Notes: generated by a model not told the origin, from the letters alone. Shown: positions 12,520-22,585, counted from the first letter of the stretch. The stretch: DNA of 64,000 nt from Chrysomallon squamiferum (GCA_012295275.1 CM022677.1:4830156-4894155); one strand, 5' to 3'. Program-made: numbers and translations.

Positions 12520-14805
12520 GTGTTATTGTGTGCTTGTTGTGAAGAGTGGAGAGACCCCTGTGTTATTGTGTTTGTGAAGAGTTGAGAGGTCTGTGTTATT
12601 GTGTGCTTGTTGTGAAGTTTCTGAGAGGTCTGTGTTATTGTGTGCTTGTTGTGAAGAGTTGAGAGGTCTGTGTTATTTGTGTGCTTGTTGTGAAGAGTGG
12701 AGAGGTCTGTGTTATTGTGTGTGTTGTAGTTGTGTGCTTGTTGTGAAGAGTGGAGAGGTCTGTGTTATTTGTGTTTGACTTGTTGTGAAGAGTGGAGAGG
12801 TCTGTGTTATTTGTGCTTGTTGTGAAGAGTTGAGAGATGGAGTTGTTGTGAAGGTTGAGAGGTCTGTGTTATTATTGTGTCTTGTTGTGAAGAGTGGAGA
12901 GGTCTGTGTTATTGTGTGCTTGTTGTGAAGAGTTGAGAGGTCTGTGTTATTGTGTGCTTGTTGTTGTCTGTGTTATTGTGTGCTTGTTGTGAAGAGTGGA
13001 GAGGTCTGTGTTATTGTGTGCTTGTTGTGAAGAGTTGAGAGGTCTGTGTTATTGTGTGCTTGTTGTGAAGAGTTGAGAGGTCTGTGTTATTGTGTGCTTG
13101 TTGTGAAGAGTGGAGAGGTCTGTGTTATTGTGTGCTTGTTTTGTGTCCTGCCATTGTTCTTGTGAAGATGAGAGGTCATATTACTTGTTGTGAAGAGTGG
13201 AGAGGTCTGTGTTATTGTGTGCTTTGTGAAGAGTGGAGAGGACCTGTGTTATTGTGTGCTTGTTTGAAGAGTGGAGAGTCTGTGTTATTGTGTGCTTGTT
13301 GTGAAGAGTGGAGAGGTCTGTGTTATTGTGTGCTTGTTGTGAAGAGTGGAGAGGTCTGTGTTATTGTGTGCTTGTTGCTTGTTGTGCTTGTTGTGAAGAG
13401 TGGAGAGACCTGTGTGTATTATTGTGTGCTTGTTGTGAAGAGTGGAGAGGTCTGTGTTATTGTGTGCTTGTTGTGAAGAGTGGAGAGGTCTGTGTTATTG
13501 TGTGCTTGTTGTGAAGAGTGGAGAGGTCTGTGTTATTGTGTGCTTGTTGTGAAGAGTGGAGAGACCTGTGTTATTGTGTGCTTGTTGTGAAGAGTGGAGA
13601 GACCTGTGTTATTGTGTGCTTGTTGTGAAGAGTGGAGAGGTCTGTGTTATTGTGTGCTTGTTGTGAAGAGTGGAGAGGTCTGTGTTATTGTTGTGTGCTT
13701 GTGTTATTGTGTGCTTGTTGTGAAGAGTGGAGAGGTCTGTGTTATTGTGTGCTTGTTGTGAAGAGTGGAGAGGGAGAGGTCTGTGTTTATTGTGCTTGTT
13801 GTGAAGAGTGGAGAGGTCTGTGTTTATTGTGTTGGAGAGACCTGTGTTATTGTGTGCTTGTTGTGAAGAGTGGAGAGGTCTGTGTTATTGTGTGCTTGTT
13901 GTGAAGAGTGGAGAGGTCTGTGTTATTGTGTGCTTGTTGTGAAGAGTTGAGAGGTCTGTGTTATTGTGTGCTTGCTTGTTGTTGAGAGGTCTGTGTTATT
14001 GTGTGCTTGTTGTGAAGAGTGGAGAGGTCTGTGTTATTGTGTGCTTGTTGTGAAGAGTGGAGAGGTCTGTGTTATTGTGTGCTTGTTGTGAAGAGTGGAG
14101 AGGTCTGTGTTATTGTGTGCTTGTTGTGAAGAGTGGAGAGGTCTGTGTTATTGTGTGCTTGTTGTGAAGAGTGGGAGAGGCCTGTGATTGTTATGGAGAG
14201 ACCTTGTTGTGAAGAAGATTGTGTGCTTGTTGTGAAGAGTGGAGAGACCTGTGTGTTATTGTGTGCTTGTTGTGAAGAGTGGAGAGACCTGTGTTATTGT
14301 GTGCTTGTTGTGAAGAGTGGAGAGACCTGTGTTATTGTGTGCTTGTTGTTGGAGAGACCTGTGTGTTATTGTGCTTGTTGTGAAGAGTGGAGAGACCTGT
14401 GTTATTGTGTGCTTGTTGTGAAGAGTGGAGAGACCTGTGTTATTGTGTGCTTGTTGTGAAGAGTGGAGAGACCTGTGTTATTGTGTGCTTGTTGTGAAGA
14501 GTGGAGAGACCTGTGTTATTGTGTGCTTGTTGTGAAGAGTGGAGAGACCTGTGTTTTTGTGCTTGTTGTGAAGAGTGGAGAGACCTGTGTTATTGTGTGC
14601 TTGTTGTGAAGAGTGGAGAGACCTGTGTTATTGTGTGCTTGTTGTGAAGAGTGGAGAGGTCTGTGTTATTGTGTGCTTGTTGTGAAGAGTGGAGAGGTCT
14701 GTGTTATTGTGTGCTTGTTGTGAAGAGTGGAGAGGTCTGTGTTATTGTGTACTTGTTGTGAAGAGTGGAGAGGTCTGTGTTATTGTGTGCTTGTTGTGAA
14801 GAGTG
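12520..14805. repeat. 38-bp minisatellite, about 60 copies, at the ORF1/ORF2 junction
   Basis: The unit starts GAAGAGTGGAGAGGTCTGTG and continues TTATTGTGTGCTTGTTGT, 38 bp in total, repeated with small indels for 2.3 kb. The lower edge runs straight into the first codons of ORF2 (LSTLQWNAKG on the minus strand) and the upper edge into the spacer after ORF1, so the unit derives from the intergenic spacer plus the ORF2 start. Two main subtypes exist, AGAGGTCTG and AGAGACCTG; the second forms an almost unbroken run at about 14230-14640. A further GTTGAG variant is commoner at the low-coordinate end. Open frames across it are by-products of the repeat. Confidence 0.95.
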
Positions 14806-14844
14806 TGTAAATGGCTGTTATTGTTTAGTTTGTTTTGTTTTTGT

Positions 14845-16305
14845 TCACTGTTGTTTTGTGTTTGTAGAATTTCTCCTGTCTGTGTGTAGTTTTAGTCTTT
14901 TGTCGTTTGTGTGTATTTTGAAGCCCAGGCTGTCTTCAATTATTTGGGCTACTGTGTATTCCAAACTGGCGTCGTCATTGGTATTTCCTTGATTGGTTCT
15001 GATGTTCTGAAGCTCTATCAAGAGGCAGACAATGATTTTATGGATTTCTGCGATCCTGACCTCCTTGTCCAGATTGTCTGTCGGTTTGTTGTTGTGTTGG
15101 TCAGTTTTTTCCATGATGGGTTTGGTTTTTTGTTCCATTTTCTGACATTTTTTGTTGACATTTTGTAAAATTTTGTTGTCTCTCCTGTTGTGTTCAAAGT
15201 TGTTGTTTGCTTTTATTTTGGCTGGGCACATCTTGTAGTGAGATTCGTGTGGACCCTGGCAATTTGCGCATTTTGCCAGAGAACGGCATTGGCCTGAGTT
15301 TCTGTGGTGATTTCCACTGCAGAAGCTGCATGTTAGTGATTTCTGGTTGTGTCTGTGGGTGCACTGGTTTGTGATGTGCCCCCATTTCTGCCAGTGGCTG
15401 CACTTGGGCAACTGCGGCCTCATTTCTGCCAGTGTGTATTTGTACCCATCAATGGTGATGGTTGTGTTTATTAGTTTTCTGTTAAAAGTCAGTGTGGTCC
15501 AGTAATTTGGATTTCTCCACATTTCCACACCGACTAGTGTTGAATTTGTTTGTTTGTTGTACTAGTTCTTTGTTGAACATTTCAAAGAAATCCAGTTTGT
15601 TTGCATGCGGGTAATACAAACCCAAATCTTTTGAAATGTATTTATATATTGTTGTATCTTTTGCTTTTGTTGTTTGTTTAGGTTGTTGTTGTTGTTGTTT
15701 TGTAATTGGTAGTTGTTTTGGCTGCTGTTGTGTGAGCAGTGTTTTTCTGGATTGTGGTGTGGGTGTTTTTGTTTGTGTCTGTTTTGTGTCAGGGATTATT
15801 TTTGGTAAAACTCTGACGACAAATGTTTCATCACAGATGGTAATGTTGGGACTGATTGTTTTAAGTGTTTTTGTGTCTACTTCGAAGTAGATTTCTTTTC
15901 CGTTTTGGTTATTGTTGACTTTTGTTGTTTTGTCTATAATATGTATTTGTGCATCTAGTAAGTAGCGCTGTTGATGTTTGTATGGTTTTGTTTATGTATT
16001 GCGATGGTGGTTCAGCGGTGGGTGTGTGTGTTTTTTTTTTCTTTTAATCATTTTCCAAACGTTTTGATTGCTTTCGTTTTCCGTGTCTGTTTCCCGTAGC
16101 CTCACCAAAATGTGCAGATTTGATAATTTGTGTTCTTTCTCTGTGTCCGAATGTGAATGTTGGGCTGTGTTTCTCTTCTTTTGTTTTCTGGTGCTTTTTT
16201 TTCTACGGAGCTAGGGCTCCTGTTCCTGGCTCTTTTTGGAACTTTAGTTTCCATATCTGAATTATCTGTTCCTGTGCTGTAAATTTTCATGTTTTTTGTT
16301 GCCAT
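14845..16305 (-). pseudogene. LINE ORF1 (gag-like, zinc knuckles), broken
   Basis: The likely start is MATKNMKIYSTGTDNSDMET at 16305, a hydrophilic basic N-terminus. Coding sequence continues through YKYISKDLGLYYPHANKL (about 15640) to three cysteine-rich knuckles at about 15400-15230. The first, CSHWQKWGHITNQC, has Trp where the second Cys should be. The second and third, CSFCSGNHHRNSGQC and CANCQGPHESHYKMC, keep C-x2-C. A charged tail ends at a TAA at 14845. ORF1 proteins of this type bind element RNA. Stops between 15530 and 16100 break the frame. Confidence 0.75.
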
Positions 16306-16403
16306 GTTTGTTGTGTAAGTGTATGGGTTGTTGTTGTTTTGTTGTTATTGTTTTTTTTTTTTTAAATACTTCGATTTTAAAAATATACTTAGATTTTTAA
16401 ATA

Positions 16404-17607
16404 TACAGGGTGTCCCAGAAGTCACGCACCATGAAGATTTTTATTTAGATACATATGAATAAAACTTTTATTAATAATAATCATAACAAATGCTCAAATT
16501 GCTTGCCCTCTGCATTGATACATACTTCAATTCTCTTTATACAACTGTTTTTTCCTCTGTTGAGGGTTTCGCTACTAAGTTTTTGACATTCAGTTGTTAT
16601 TGCATCTTTCAAATCATTAAGAGTTCGTGGACGATTCTGGTAAACAACAGATTTAAGATGTCCCCAAAGAAAATAGTCAAGAGGTGACAGATCTGGTGAT
16701 CGAGGTGGCCACTCCACAGGACCTCTTCGCCCAATCCATCTGTCAGGAAAAGTCTGATTCAGGTAGTTACGTACTGAAATAGCAAAGTGGGGTGGCGCTC
16801 CATCTTGCTGAAAAAAGAAATTTTGTTGTCGAATTACGGGAACATTTTTAAAATAGTCAGACAAAAAGGTTTGCAGAAATTCTAAATAAGTTTCTCCAGT
16901 GATATTGTCAACATTAAAAAAATAAGGGCCAACAGTTTCCTCCTGCCATATTCCAGCCCAGACCATAATCTTAGGGTTAGTCTGATGATGTCCTTCCTCA
17001 TTCCAGTTAGGATTTACTTCTGACCAATAGCGCATATTGTGTCAGTTTACGTGCCCATTTAAATGAAAAATTGCTTCATCACTGAATAATATTGAAGAAT
17101 CTATGTGATTACACACTTATTCACAGAACTCTAATCGCTTATCAGTGTCATCGCCATGTACAGCTTGCACAAGATGAACTTTGTACGGATGGAATTTATG
17201 TGTCTTAAGAATACGATGAATTGATGATTTGCTCATTGTTAGCTCCTGGCTTATTTTCCTTATTGATTTCACGGGGCTTCTCGCAACATTTGCTAAAACC
17301 ATTGTTGATGTTTCTTCATTAGTTGCACTCTTTCTTCATCCACATCTCTCACGGTCAGCAACTGAACCTGTTTCTTGGAAACATTCAATCAAGCGGCAAA
17401 CTGTAGTATGGCTTAATGGTTTTTCTCGTTCAGGATTAGTACAGTTGAATTCTTCAGCTACAGAGCGATATGTTGCACCATTTTTTCCAAACATAAAAAC
17501 CAATTTAACTCTTTCTTTTATTGTTAGTTTTTCGCCCATATCTGTAATATAAAAAAAAAAAATATTATATACATGTATATGGTGCGCGAATTCTGGGACA
17601 CTCTGAA
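16404..17607 (-). mobile_element. Tc1/mariner superfamily element with 27-bp TIRs (DD41D type)
   Basis: The left terminus CAGGGTGTCCCAGAAG (from 16406) and the inverted right terminus CAGAGTGTCCCAGAATT (from 17605) match at 24 of 27 positions over the inverted repeats. The left flank has TA and the right has AA, so the TA target duplication is imperfect. The 1.2-kb length and single transposase gene fit a complete but inactive mariner-type element, inserted next to the 5' end of the LINE. Confidence 0.85.
16481..17539 (-). pseudogene. mariner-like DD41D transposase with stops and a frameshift
   Basis: The start MGEKLTIKERVKLVF (17539) leads a helix-turn-helix. A second helix-turn-helix block, RKISQELTMSKSSIHRIL, lies near 17260. 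Catalytic motifs are FSDEAIFHL (near 17075), QQDGAPPHF (near 16810) and SPDLSPLDYFLWG (near 16680). I count 41 residues between the Asp of QQDGAP and the Asp of SPLDYF, the DD41D spacing of rosa-like elements rather than the DD34D of classic mariner. Breaks: in-frame stops near 17117 and 17040 and a frameshift around 17300-17336. All three acidic residues are still encoded. Confidence 0.85.
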
Positions 17608-18560
17608 TATACATAAAAATAAATAAAAGAAATCGTATTAAAGAATAAGTTTAGAATAAGATTCCTGTTGTTTTACTAAAAATATTTTACCATACAAATC
17701 TAACAAAAATGTTTTTCTTCTGTTGTTCACTTCTCTAGGCATAATCATGGATAAACTTTCAGCTGTCCAGTCATTAGATTTCTTTGGCAGTGAAATCTTT
17801 GTTTCTTTTTCTTTGCCTCATTCTGATTTCATTTCTACAATATTGGTCCATTATAGTTATCTCTTTTTGTATGTGTGTAGGTGTGTGTGTATTTATTTAT
17901 TTATTTTTAGGGGTTTTTTATCATTAGAAATGACAATCAAAATACATTGAATAATATGAACATATTTCACCTTCCCTGAAATGTTAATTACAAATTTTTA
18001 ATATCTAATACAGGTAGTTATGTAAAAGTAATATTAAATAATACTAATTTTTACTTAATAAAACTGTGGTTTTGCCGTAAAGCGTTCCCTCAGACAATCT
18101 ATTGTCTTTGTTTTTGGATGTTAAGGTAACTCAAAGTAATGTTATTTTGGATCAGTTGTTTAGAAATAGTTCAGCATTTATTGAGCATACTTTTTATCTC
18201 TCAGAACTGTATTTAATCACTGACAAAACATGCTCTTATGATTATTACGTCTATGTGGATGTGTTTAACGATGTCAGTTATATAAAATATGTTCAGGATA
18301 AGACGTATCTGCCGAGTGATCCCACCCCTAACACATTTGTAAATTGTTCAGACCACTAGTACTAGGGAGAGGTATGCACAAATATCTCGGAATTTGTTAG
18401 AGACAGTTCCCTTATGTTATGATTAGATTACTTTTTTCTTTTAAATATATAGAATAAGAACAATTTACGTTAGCATACGCTTATTCACAAACTCATGCAT
18501 ACACATATATGCACCTATACGCACTCACACAGAGTATAAACTCACACACGCATACACACA

Positions 18561-18622
<62 letters not shown>

Positions 18623-19050
18623 GGACAAAACTGTTGAGAACTATGTAATAATACACACACCTCGGAGCTGTCTCTGGCGTTTTTCTTTACTGCACATTAA
18701 ATAACAACAAGACTACATCTTTAGTGTAAACTACGTGCACACTGAAATATATATTTAAAAAAGAAACAAATTCGTCAAAAAGAAATAAAGGGTGACTCTA
18801 AACTTGTCAGTGCCAACTAAATCACTGCAAATACAGAAAAAATTAAAAGTGACAAAACATTTCTGTAACATAAAACAGTATAATATTATGTTCTAAGTTT
18901 TCCCGTTTATGCTAATATGTATTATTATACTAGAAGGTTACAAGTATTATATTCTCATTTTTACTGAAAACGTAAATGTAACACATTTTTTTGAAATTTC
19001 TATAATCTTAATAAACTAAACAGTCAGGTATGATAATTATGTAGTCGGTG
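17608..19050. other. non-coding DNA with a TTA microsatellite
   Basis: AT-rich. A (TTA)n tract lies at about 18561-18620 and a CA-rich patch before it. A plus-strand frame at 18102-18359 stays open for 85 codons but has no known motif and no splice context. No gene called. Confidence 0.45.
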
Positions 19051-20518
19051 TTATTCTGGTACGTACTGACGAATCACGTTTGTCATCATTCCGAGAATGG
19101 CGGGTTTTCCCATTTCTGCTTCGCTTCTTGCCAAACATCTGACCTTTAAGAAGATACTTGCAGACAAATCTTCTGTGATATCCAACTTCTCACGTACTTT
19201 CTCTTCCATCTGCTTTGGATCCCGTTTATCTTTTTCGTTCTCTATTGATAACTTTTCTAACAAGGATCTCAAATATGGCTCATTCCTTTCTCCTGACGTC
19301 TTCTCCATTTCTTCAGGATCCCACTCCATCTCTCCTTCTTTCATCTTCAGTATTTCTTGCTCCCGTTTTTGTACTGCTTGTTCTGCAGCTTTCAGCATAT
19401 CAGTGGTGTAGAAGCTTTGACTGTTCTTCCCTACGTTTCTTTTCACCAGATCTATCAACTGTTTTACTTGTCCTTCGTCCTTGTTCACGTTGTACCAGCG
19501 CACCTGTCACCGCAATCAGTTTCTTTAAATCCTCCAGTTGAGATGTAATCGTCGAGAGTCTTCCCGTGTTGCTCCAGTTCATCGATTCGTACAAACACAA
19601 CAGTGAGATAGGAAAACACAACAGGGAGATAGGGAAACACAACAGTGAGATAGGAAAACACAACAGTGAGATAGGAAAACACAACAGTGAGATAGGAAAA
19701 CACAACAGTGAGATAGGAAAACACAACAGTGAGATAGGAAAACACAACAGTGAGATAGGAAAACACAACAATGAGATAGGAAAACACAACAGTGAGATAG
19801 GAAAACACAACAGTGAGATAGGAAAACACAACAGTGAGATAGGAAAACACAACAGTGAGAGAGAAAACACAACAGTGAGAGTGAGATGAGATAGGGAAAC
19901 ACAACAGTGAGATAGGAAAACACAACAGTGAGATAGGAAAACACAACAGTGAGATAGGAAAACACAACAGTGAGATAGGAAAACACAACAGTGAGATAGG
20001 AAAACACAACAGTGAGATAGGGAAACACAACAGTGAGATAGGGAAACACAACAGTGAGATAGGAAAACACAACAGTGAGATAGGAAAACACAACAGTGAG
20101 ATAGGAAAACACAACAGTGAGATAGGAAAACACAGCAGTGAGATAGGAAAACACAGCAGTGAGAGAGGGAAACAGGCCACTTCTGAAGATCTTTCTGTAA
20201 CGGCTGACAGTGTCAGTTTCTTCTTCGGTAAAACGCCCGATTCTTACAGCGAGGATAAAAGCACGTGGGCCTGGGAAACACAAAGCAATGCATTTTTTAA
20301 TTTCCTCCGTTATTTCCTTATCAGAATGTCGTGTATGAAAAAGAGCAGGAGTATCAATGACCATGATTTGAGAGCAAACCGAGAGGACAACCCTGACTGA
20401 CACGTGGTCGTAGCCCGCTGACTGACACCACTAACGCCAAAACAGGAATCACCAAGGATTGAATTTCCTGTTTTTCCAATCAAAATAATACGTAATTCGT
20501 CTTTCAGGTAAAAACGTT
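19051..20518 (-). pseudogene. AIG1/GIMAP-type immune GTPase exon, broken by deletion and a 21-bp array
   Basis: AIG1/GIMAP proteins are membrane-associated immune GTPases. A T-tract ending CAG gives a 3' splice site, so the exon starts at 20518. The peptide reads RFYLKDELRIILIGKTG then NSILGDSCFG. The family P-loop normally has a further glycine, GKS and linker between GKTG and NSILG, so about seven residues including the Mg/phosphate-binding GKS are missing. The G3 motif reads DTPALF where DTPGLF is expected. SDKEITEEIKKCIALCFPGP and AFILAVRIGRFTEEETDTV follow, then 27 copies of a 21-bp repeat, then RIDELEQHGKTLDDYIS (near 19560), a Lys/Glu-rich coiled coil and a stop at 19051. There are frameshifts near 20390 and after the repeat (about 19500-19560). 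The upstream TIR exon has a compatible splice phase. Confidence 0.82.
19594..20176. repeat. 21-bp in-frame minisatellite inside the GIMAP exon
   Basis: About 27 copies of GGAAAACACAACAGTGAGAT plus A. The 21-bp unit equals seven codons, so on the coding strand it reads SYLTVVF over and over without changing frame; one irregular stretch near 19855-19890 shifts it. The seed is visible at the junction, where a single copy encodes the end of the family's VVFVRIDELE strand. All three minus-strand frames are open through the unit, which explains several long spurious frames. Confidence 0.93.
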
Positions 20519-20529
20519 CTGAAAAAAAA

Positions 20530-21060
20530 TATCAATAAATAAATAAATAATAATAATAACAATAATCATAAGAAGAAGAACAACAACAAGAAGAAGAAAA
20601 AGTGAAAATAAAATTAAATTTGTGGACTACCGTAATAAGAATGGTGCCAACAAAGAAAAATACCAACAGTAGTAAAAACACCAGCACCACTTGCACTACT
20701 ACCACAACTACTATTGCTACTACTACTACTACTGCTACTATTAGTACTGCTGCTACTTGTAATGCTACTATTGTTACTATTACAACAACAACTGCTGGTA
20801 CTAGTTATACTAGTCTTTTTCTGCTCCTGCTACAACATCCACAATTAGTATTGTACACTCATTGAATACGTACCAGTGTATTTATTTAATATCGCCGATA
20901 AATAAAGCGTTTCAGGTTTGTCTGTTGCGCAGCCTAAAAAAAAATGAATAAATAAATTCCAAAATTTTAAAAATTATATATCTAATAAAGTAAAATATTT
21001 AAAAAACAAAAATAACAGAAACGAAACAACAAAAAAGCAAAAACAAAAACATAAAAAAAA

Positions 21061-21128
<68 letters not shown>

Positions 21129-21230
21129 GATACTAAATTAAAAGGATTCAATGTCTCTATCTATGTGTTTGTGTTTGTGTAAGTCTCTGTATATGTGTGC
21201 ATGTATATGAGTATATATATATGTTTATGT
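20530..21230. repeat. simple-sequence region (TAAA, CTA, AAC types)
   Basis: Low-complexity DNA: AAT/AAG/CAA runs at 20536-20610, degenerate ACT triplets at 20690-20800 and a perfect (TAAA)n tract at about 21056-21127. No gene seen. Confidence 0.7.
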
Positions 21231-21895
21231 GTGTTGCAGAACAGTGAAATAATCACTAGTTTCCTATTCCATAAAGGTCAGTATCTAAGGTTTTTAAACT
21301 AATTACTTCATAAAAGTAATCAAAAGGGAGCAAGTGCTAGCAAGAGATTAAGATGACTGCCTCCTGTATGAAACTTTCTTAAAGTCTTAGCATTATAGGT
21401 TAAGATGACTGTCTCCTGTTAGGAGCTTTCGTTATCACTGGGAACTATATGGTCATGTCACATGATCATATATGGCAACTGCTGTCTAGAATTTAAGCAA
21501 GGATTCCACTCTGGCCCGGGACATGACAGGATCATAAACAGTTGTCACTGAAGTAAGAATTTTTGTATTTGGTTAATAGTATAACTCGTAATGTGCAACA
21601 GATCATCTGAGATCAGTAATTAATTTACGCATATTGCTTTCATTTTAAAGTCAAGATGTTATGTATTAAAGATGAGACAATAATTATATTTTACTGCCCA
21701 GTTGTGTGGGCTTTCATTTATTTCGAATATGCTGGTGCACAGTTTATTCTGTCTTCGCAAAGCTTTAAGTAACAAAGGTTACAATTTATAATCATTAACG
21801 TCATCTGTGTTAGTTTTCACACTGAAATAGACATGATACACAGAGTATTTTCTCAGTAAACGCACCTGACACATATTTATTATTTCTGTTCAGGT
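21231..21895 (+). mobile_element. possible solo LTR with a primer-binding-site-like edge
   Basis: A non-repetitive block starts TGTTGCAGAACAGTG, contains a run of short direct repeats (AGATGACTGCCTCCTGT and AGATGACTGTCTCCTGT) and an ATTAAAG-type poly(A) signal, and is followed at about 21894 by GGTGGCGACAATGTCAGTGT. TGGCGAC just after an LTR resembles the primer-binding site of many Gypsy elements. No internal region or second LTR is present, so this is tentative. Confidence 0.25.
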
Positions 21896-22050
21896 GGCGA
21901 CAATGTCAGTGTGGGGTAGGAGATACTGACATCACTACTTACAATATTGCATATGCTTTATATTTATGTGTAAATGCTAATTTACATATGCTAGTATTTG
22001 TATATTCATGATAACTGTTTTTTCTTTTCTATAAATGTTTCAGTGATATT

Positions 22051-22268
22051 TTATTTATATTTACAACTCAAATATGCATAATAATTACAATAAGTTTTAC
22101 TGTTACTTCCAAGCTCCTTTATGAGTTGCTGTATTTTTGGATATTTGCCACTGAATTCAAAACAGAATTGAGCCTCATTGATCATTCCCAGCCAACCATC
22201 AGGTTTGAAACCTTTCTCCATCAGAAGTCGTATGATAACTTTCTTTCGTTTAGCTGCATATTCTGCTT
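22051..22268 (-). CDS. TIR-domain C-terminal exon
   Basis: On the minus strand GAACAG at 22269-22274 is a 3' splice site. The exon then reads AEYAAKRKKVIIRLLMEKGF, KPDGWLGMINEAQFCFEFSG and KYPKIQQLIKELG, the last helices and strand of a TIR domain, with the conserved W-L-G and F-x-F-S-G-K-Y-P segments. TIR domains signal in innate immunity or hydrolyse NAD. The frame reaches a TAA at 22051, but a GTAACA donor at 22106 would end the exon in phase 1, which matches the phase-1 entry of the GIMAP exon at 20518 on the same strand. A joined TIR-GTPase gene is therefore possible. The catalytic Glu region of TIR NADases would lie in upstream exons not seen. Confidence 0.68.
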
Positions 22269-22502
22269 CTGTTCATTGTAAATAAGTAAATAAATAAAAA
22301 AATAAAATTTAAAACTTCATGAGTGTAACCCATAAACATTTTGTTATTGCCATTATTATTACTATTATTATTATTTTTAATACTACTCTAGTGTTTAAGA
22401 AAATAAATAAGTACTACACTAATTGCAACAATTATTACTAGAACAGCCAGTACCGTTACTACTGCAATTATGTACTACTACTACTACTACTACTACTTAC
22501 TA

Positions 22503-22585
22503 TCAGATCAGAAGTAGCCTCTCTCTGTCAGAAGCGGTACAATAGTGTTCTTCAATGAAACTGCATGTTCAGTTTCCCTTTATCT
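22503..22585 (-). pseudogene. second, decayed TIR exon fragment
   Basis: Just upstream of the good TIR exon, the minus strand reads TEHAVSLKNTIVPLLTERGY and then a stop. It aligns residue for residue with AEYAAKRKKVIIRLLMEKGF of the neighbouring exon and is preceded by TTTTTAG, a splice-site-like border. It breaks off where the W-L-G segment should begin. It looks like a tandem duplicate of the TIR exon that has decayed. Confidence 0.55.

Larger units (their letters stand above)
8478..12540 (-). pseudogene. LINE ORF2: endonuclease, reverse transcriptase, RNase H
   Basis: The endonuclease begins near 12535 with LQWNAKGLHS, then ICIQETWLGH, INVYSPP, MCDFNCHN and, after an inserted 51-bp repeat block, LNSDHHPIL near 11700. 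RT starts near 11050 (TATGPDKTS followed by a stop), with DIEKAFDMVW near 10625, NGIPQGSMISPTLFN near 10480 and FADD near 10350. The thumb follows to 9658. RNase H occupies 9500-8900 with AELVAI, FSDSLSSV and GNKLADHYAK. Its first catalytic motif, normally TDGS, reads TNGS here, so the first Asp is Asn. A C-terminal segment with CGCGLSETMKHYLFHC, common after RNase H in such elements, ends at 8478. Frames change several times. Confidence 0.82.
8041..16350 (-). mobile_element. I/Jockey-type non-LTR retrotransposon, full-length but broken
   Basis: Minus-strand element with ORF1 (three zinc-knuckle-like motifs) followed by ORF2 in the order AP endonuclease, reverse transcriptase, RNase H. RNase H after RT points to the I/R1/LOA group. 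The T tract at 8041-8057 would be the poly(A) tail in element orientation, with 8058-8477 as 3' UTR. The 5' end lies near 16350, just before the mariner-like element. The copy is over 8 kb only because of a 2.3-kb 38-bp tandem array between ORF1 and ORF2. Numerous stops and frameshifts and an RNase H active-site change make it inactive. End positions are approximate. Confidence 0.8.

Noticed and set aside
12520-14805. CRISPR-like or satellite array of foreign origin
   Set aside because: Units are head-to-tail with no unique spacers and derive from the LINE junction itself, in a eukaryotic context.
12593-14992. Long cysteine-rich open frames on the plus strand
   Set aside because: They are produced by the 38-bp array, whose unit is open in several frames; starts and ends depend only on indels between units. 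On the other strand the same DNA is the LINE junction.
18102-18359. 85-residue plus-strand open frame
   Set aside because: No motif, AT-driven composition and no splice or promoter context.
19400-20180. Hydrophobic 150-230 residue proteins read from alternate minus-strand frames
   Set aside because: All three minus frames of the 21-bp unit are stop-free; only the frame reading SYLTVVF joins GIMAP sequence.
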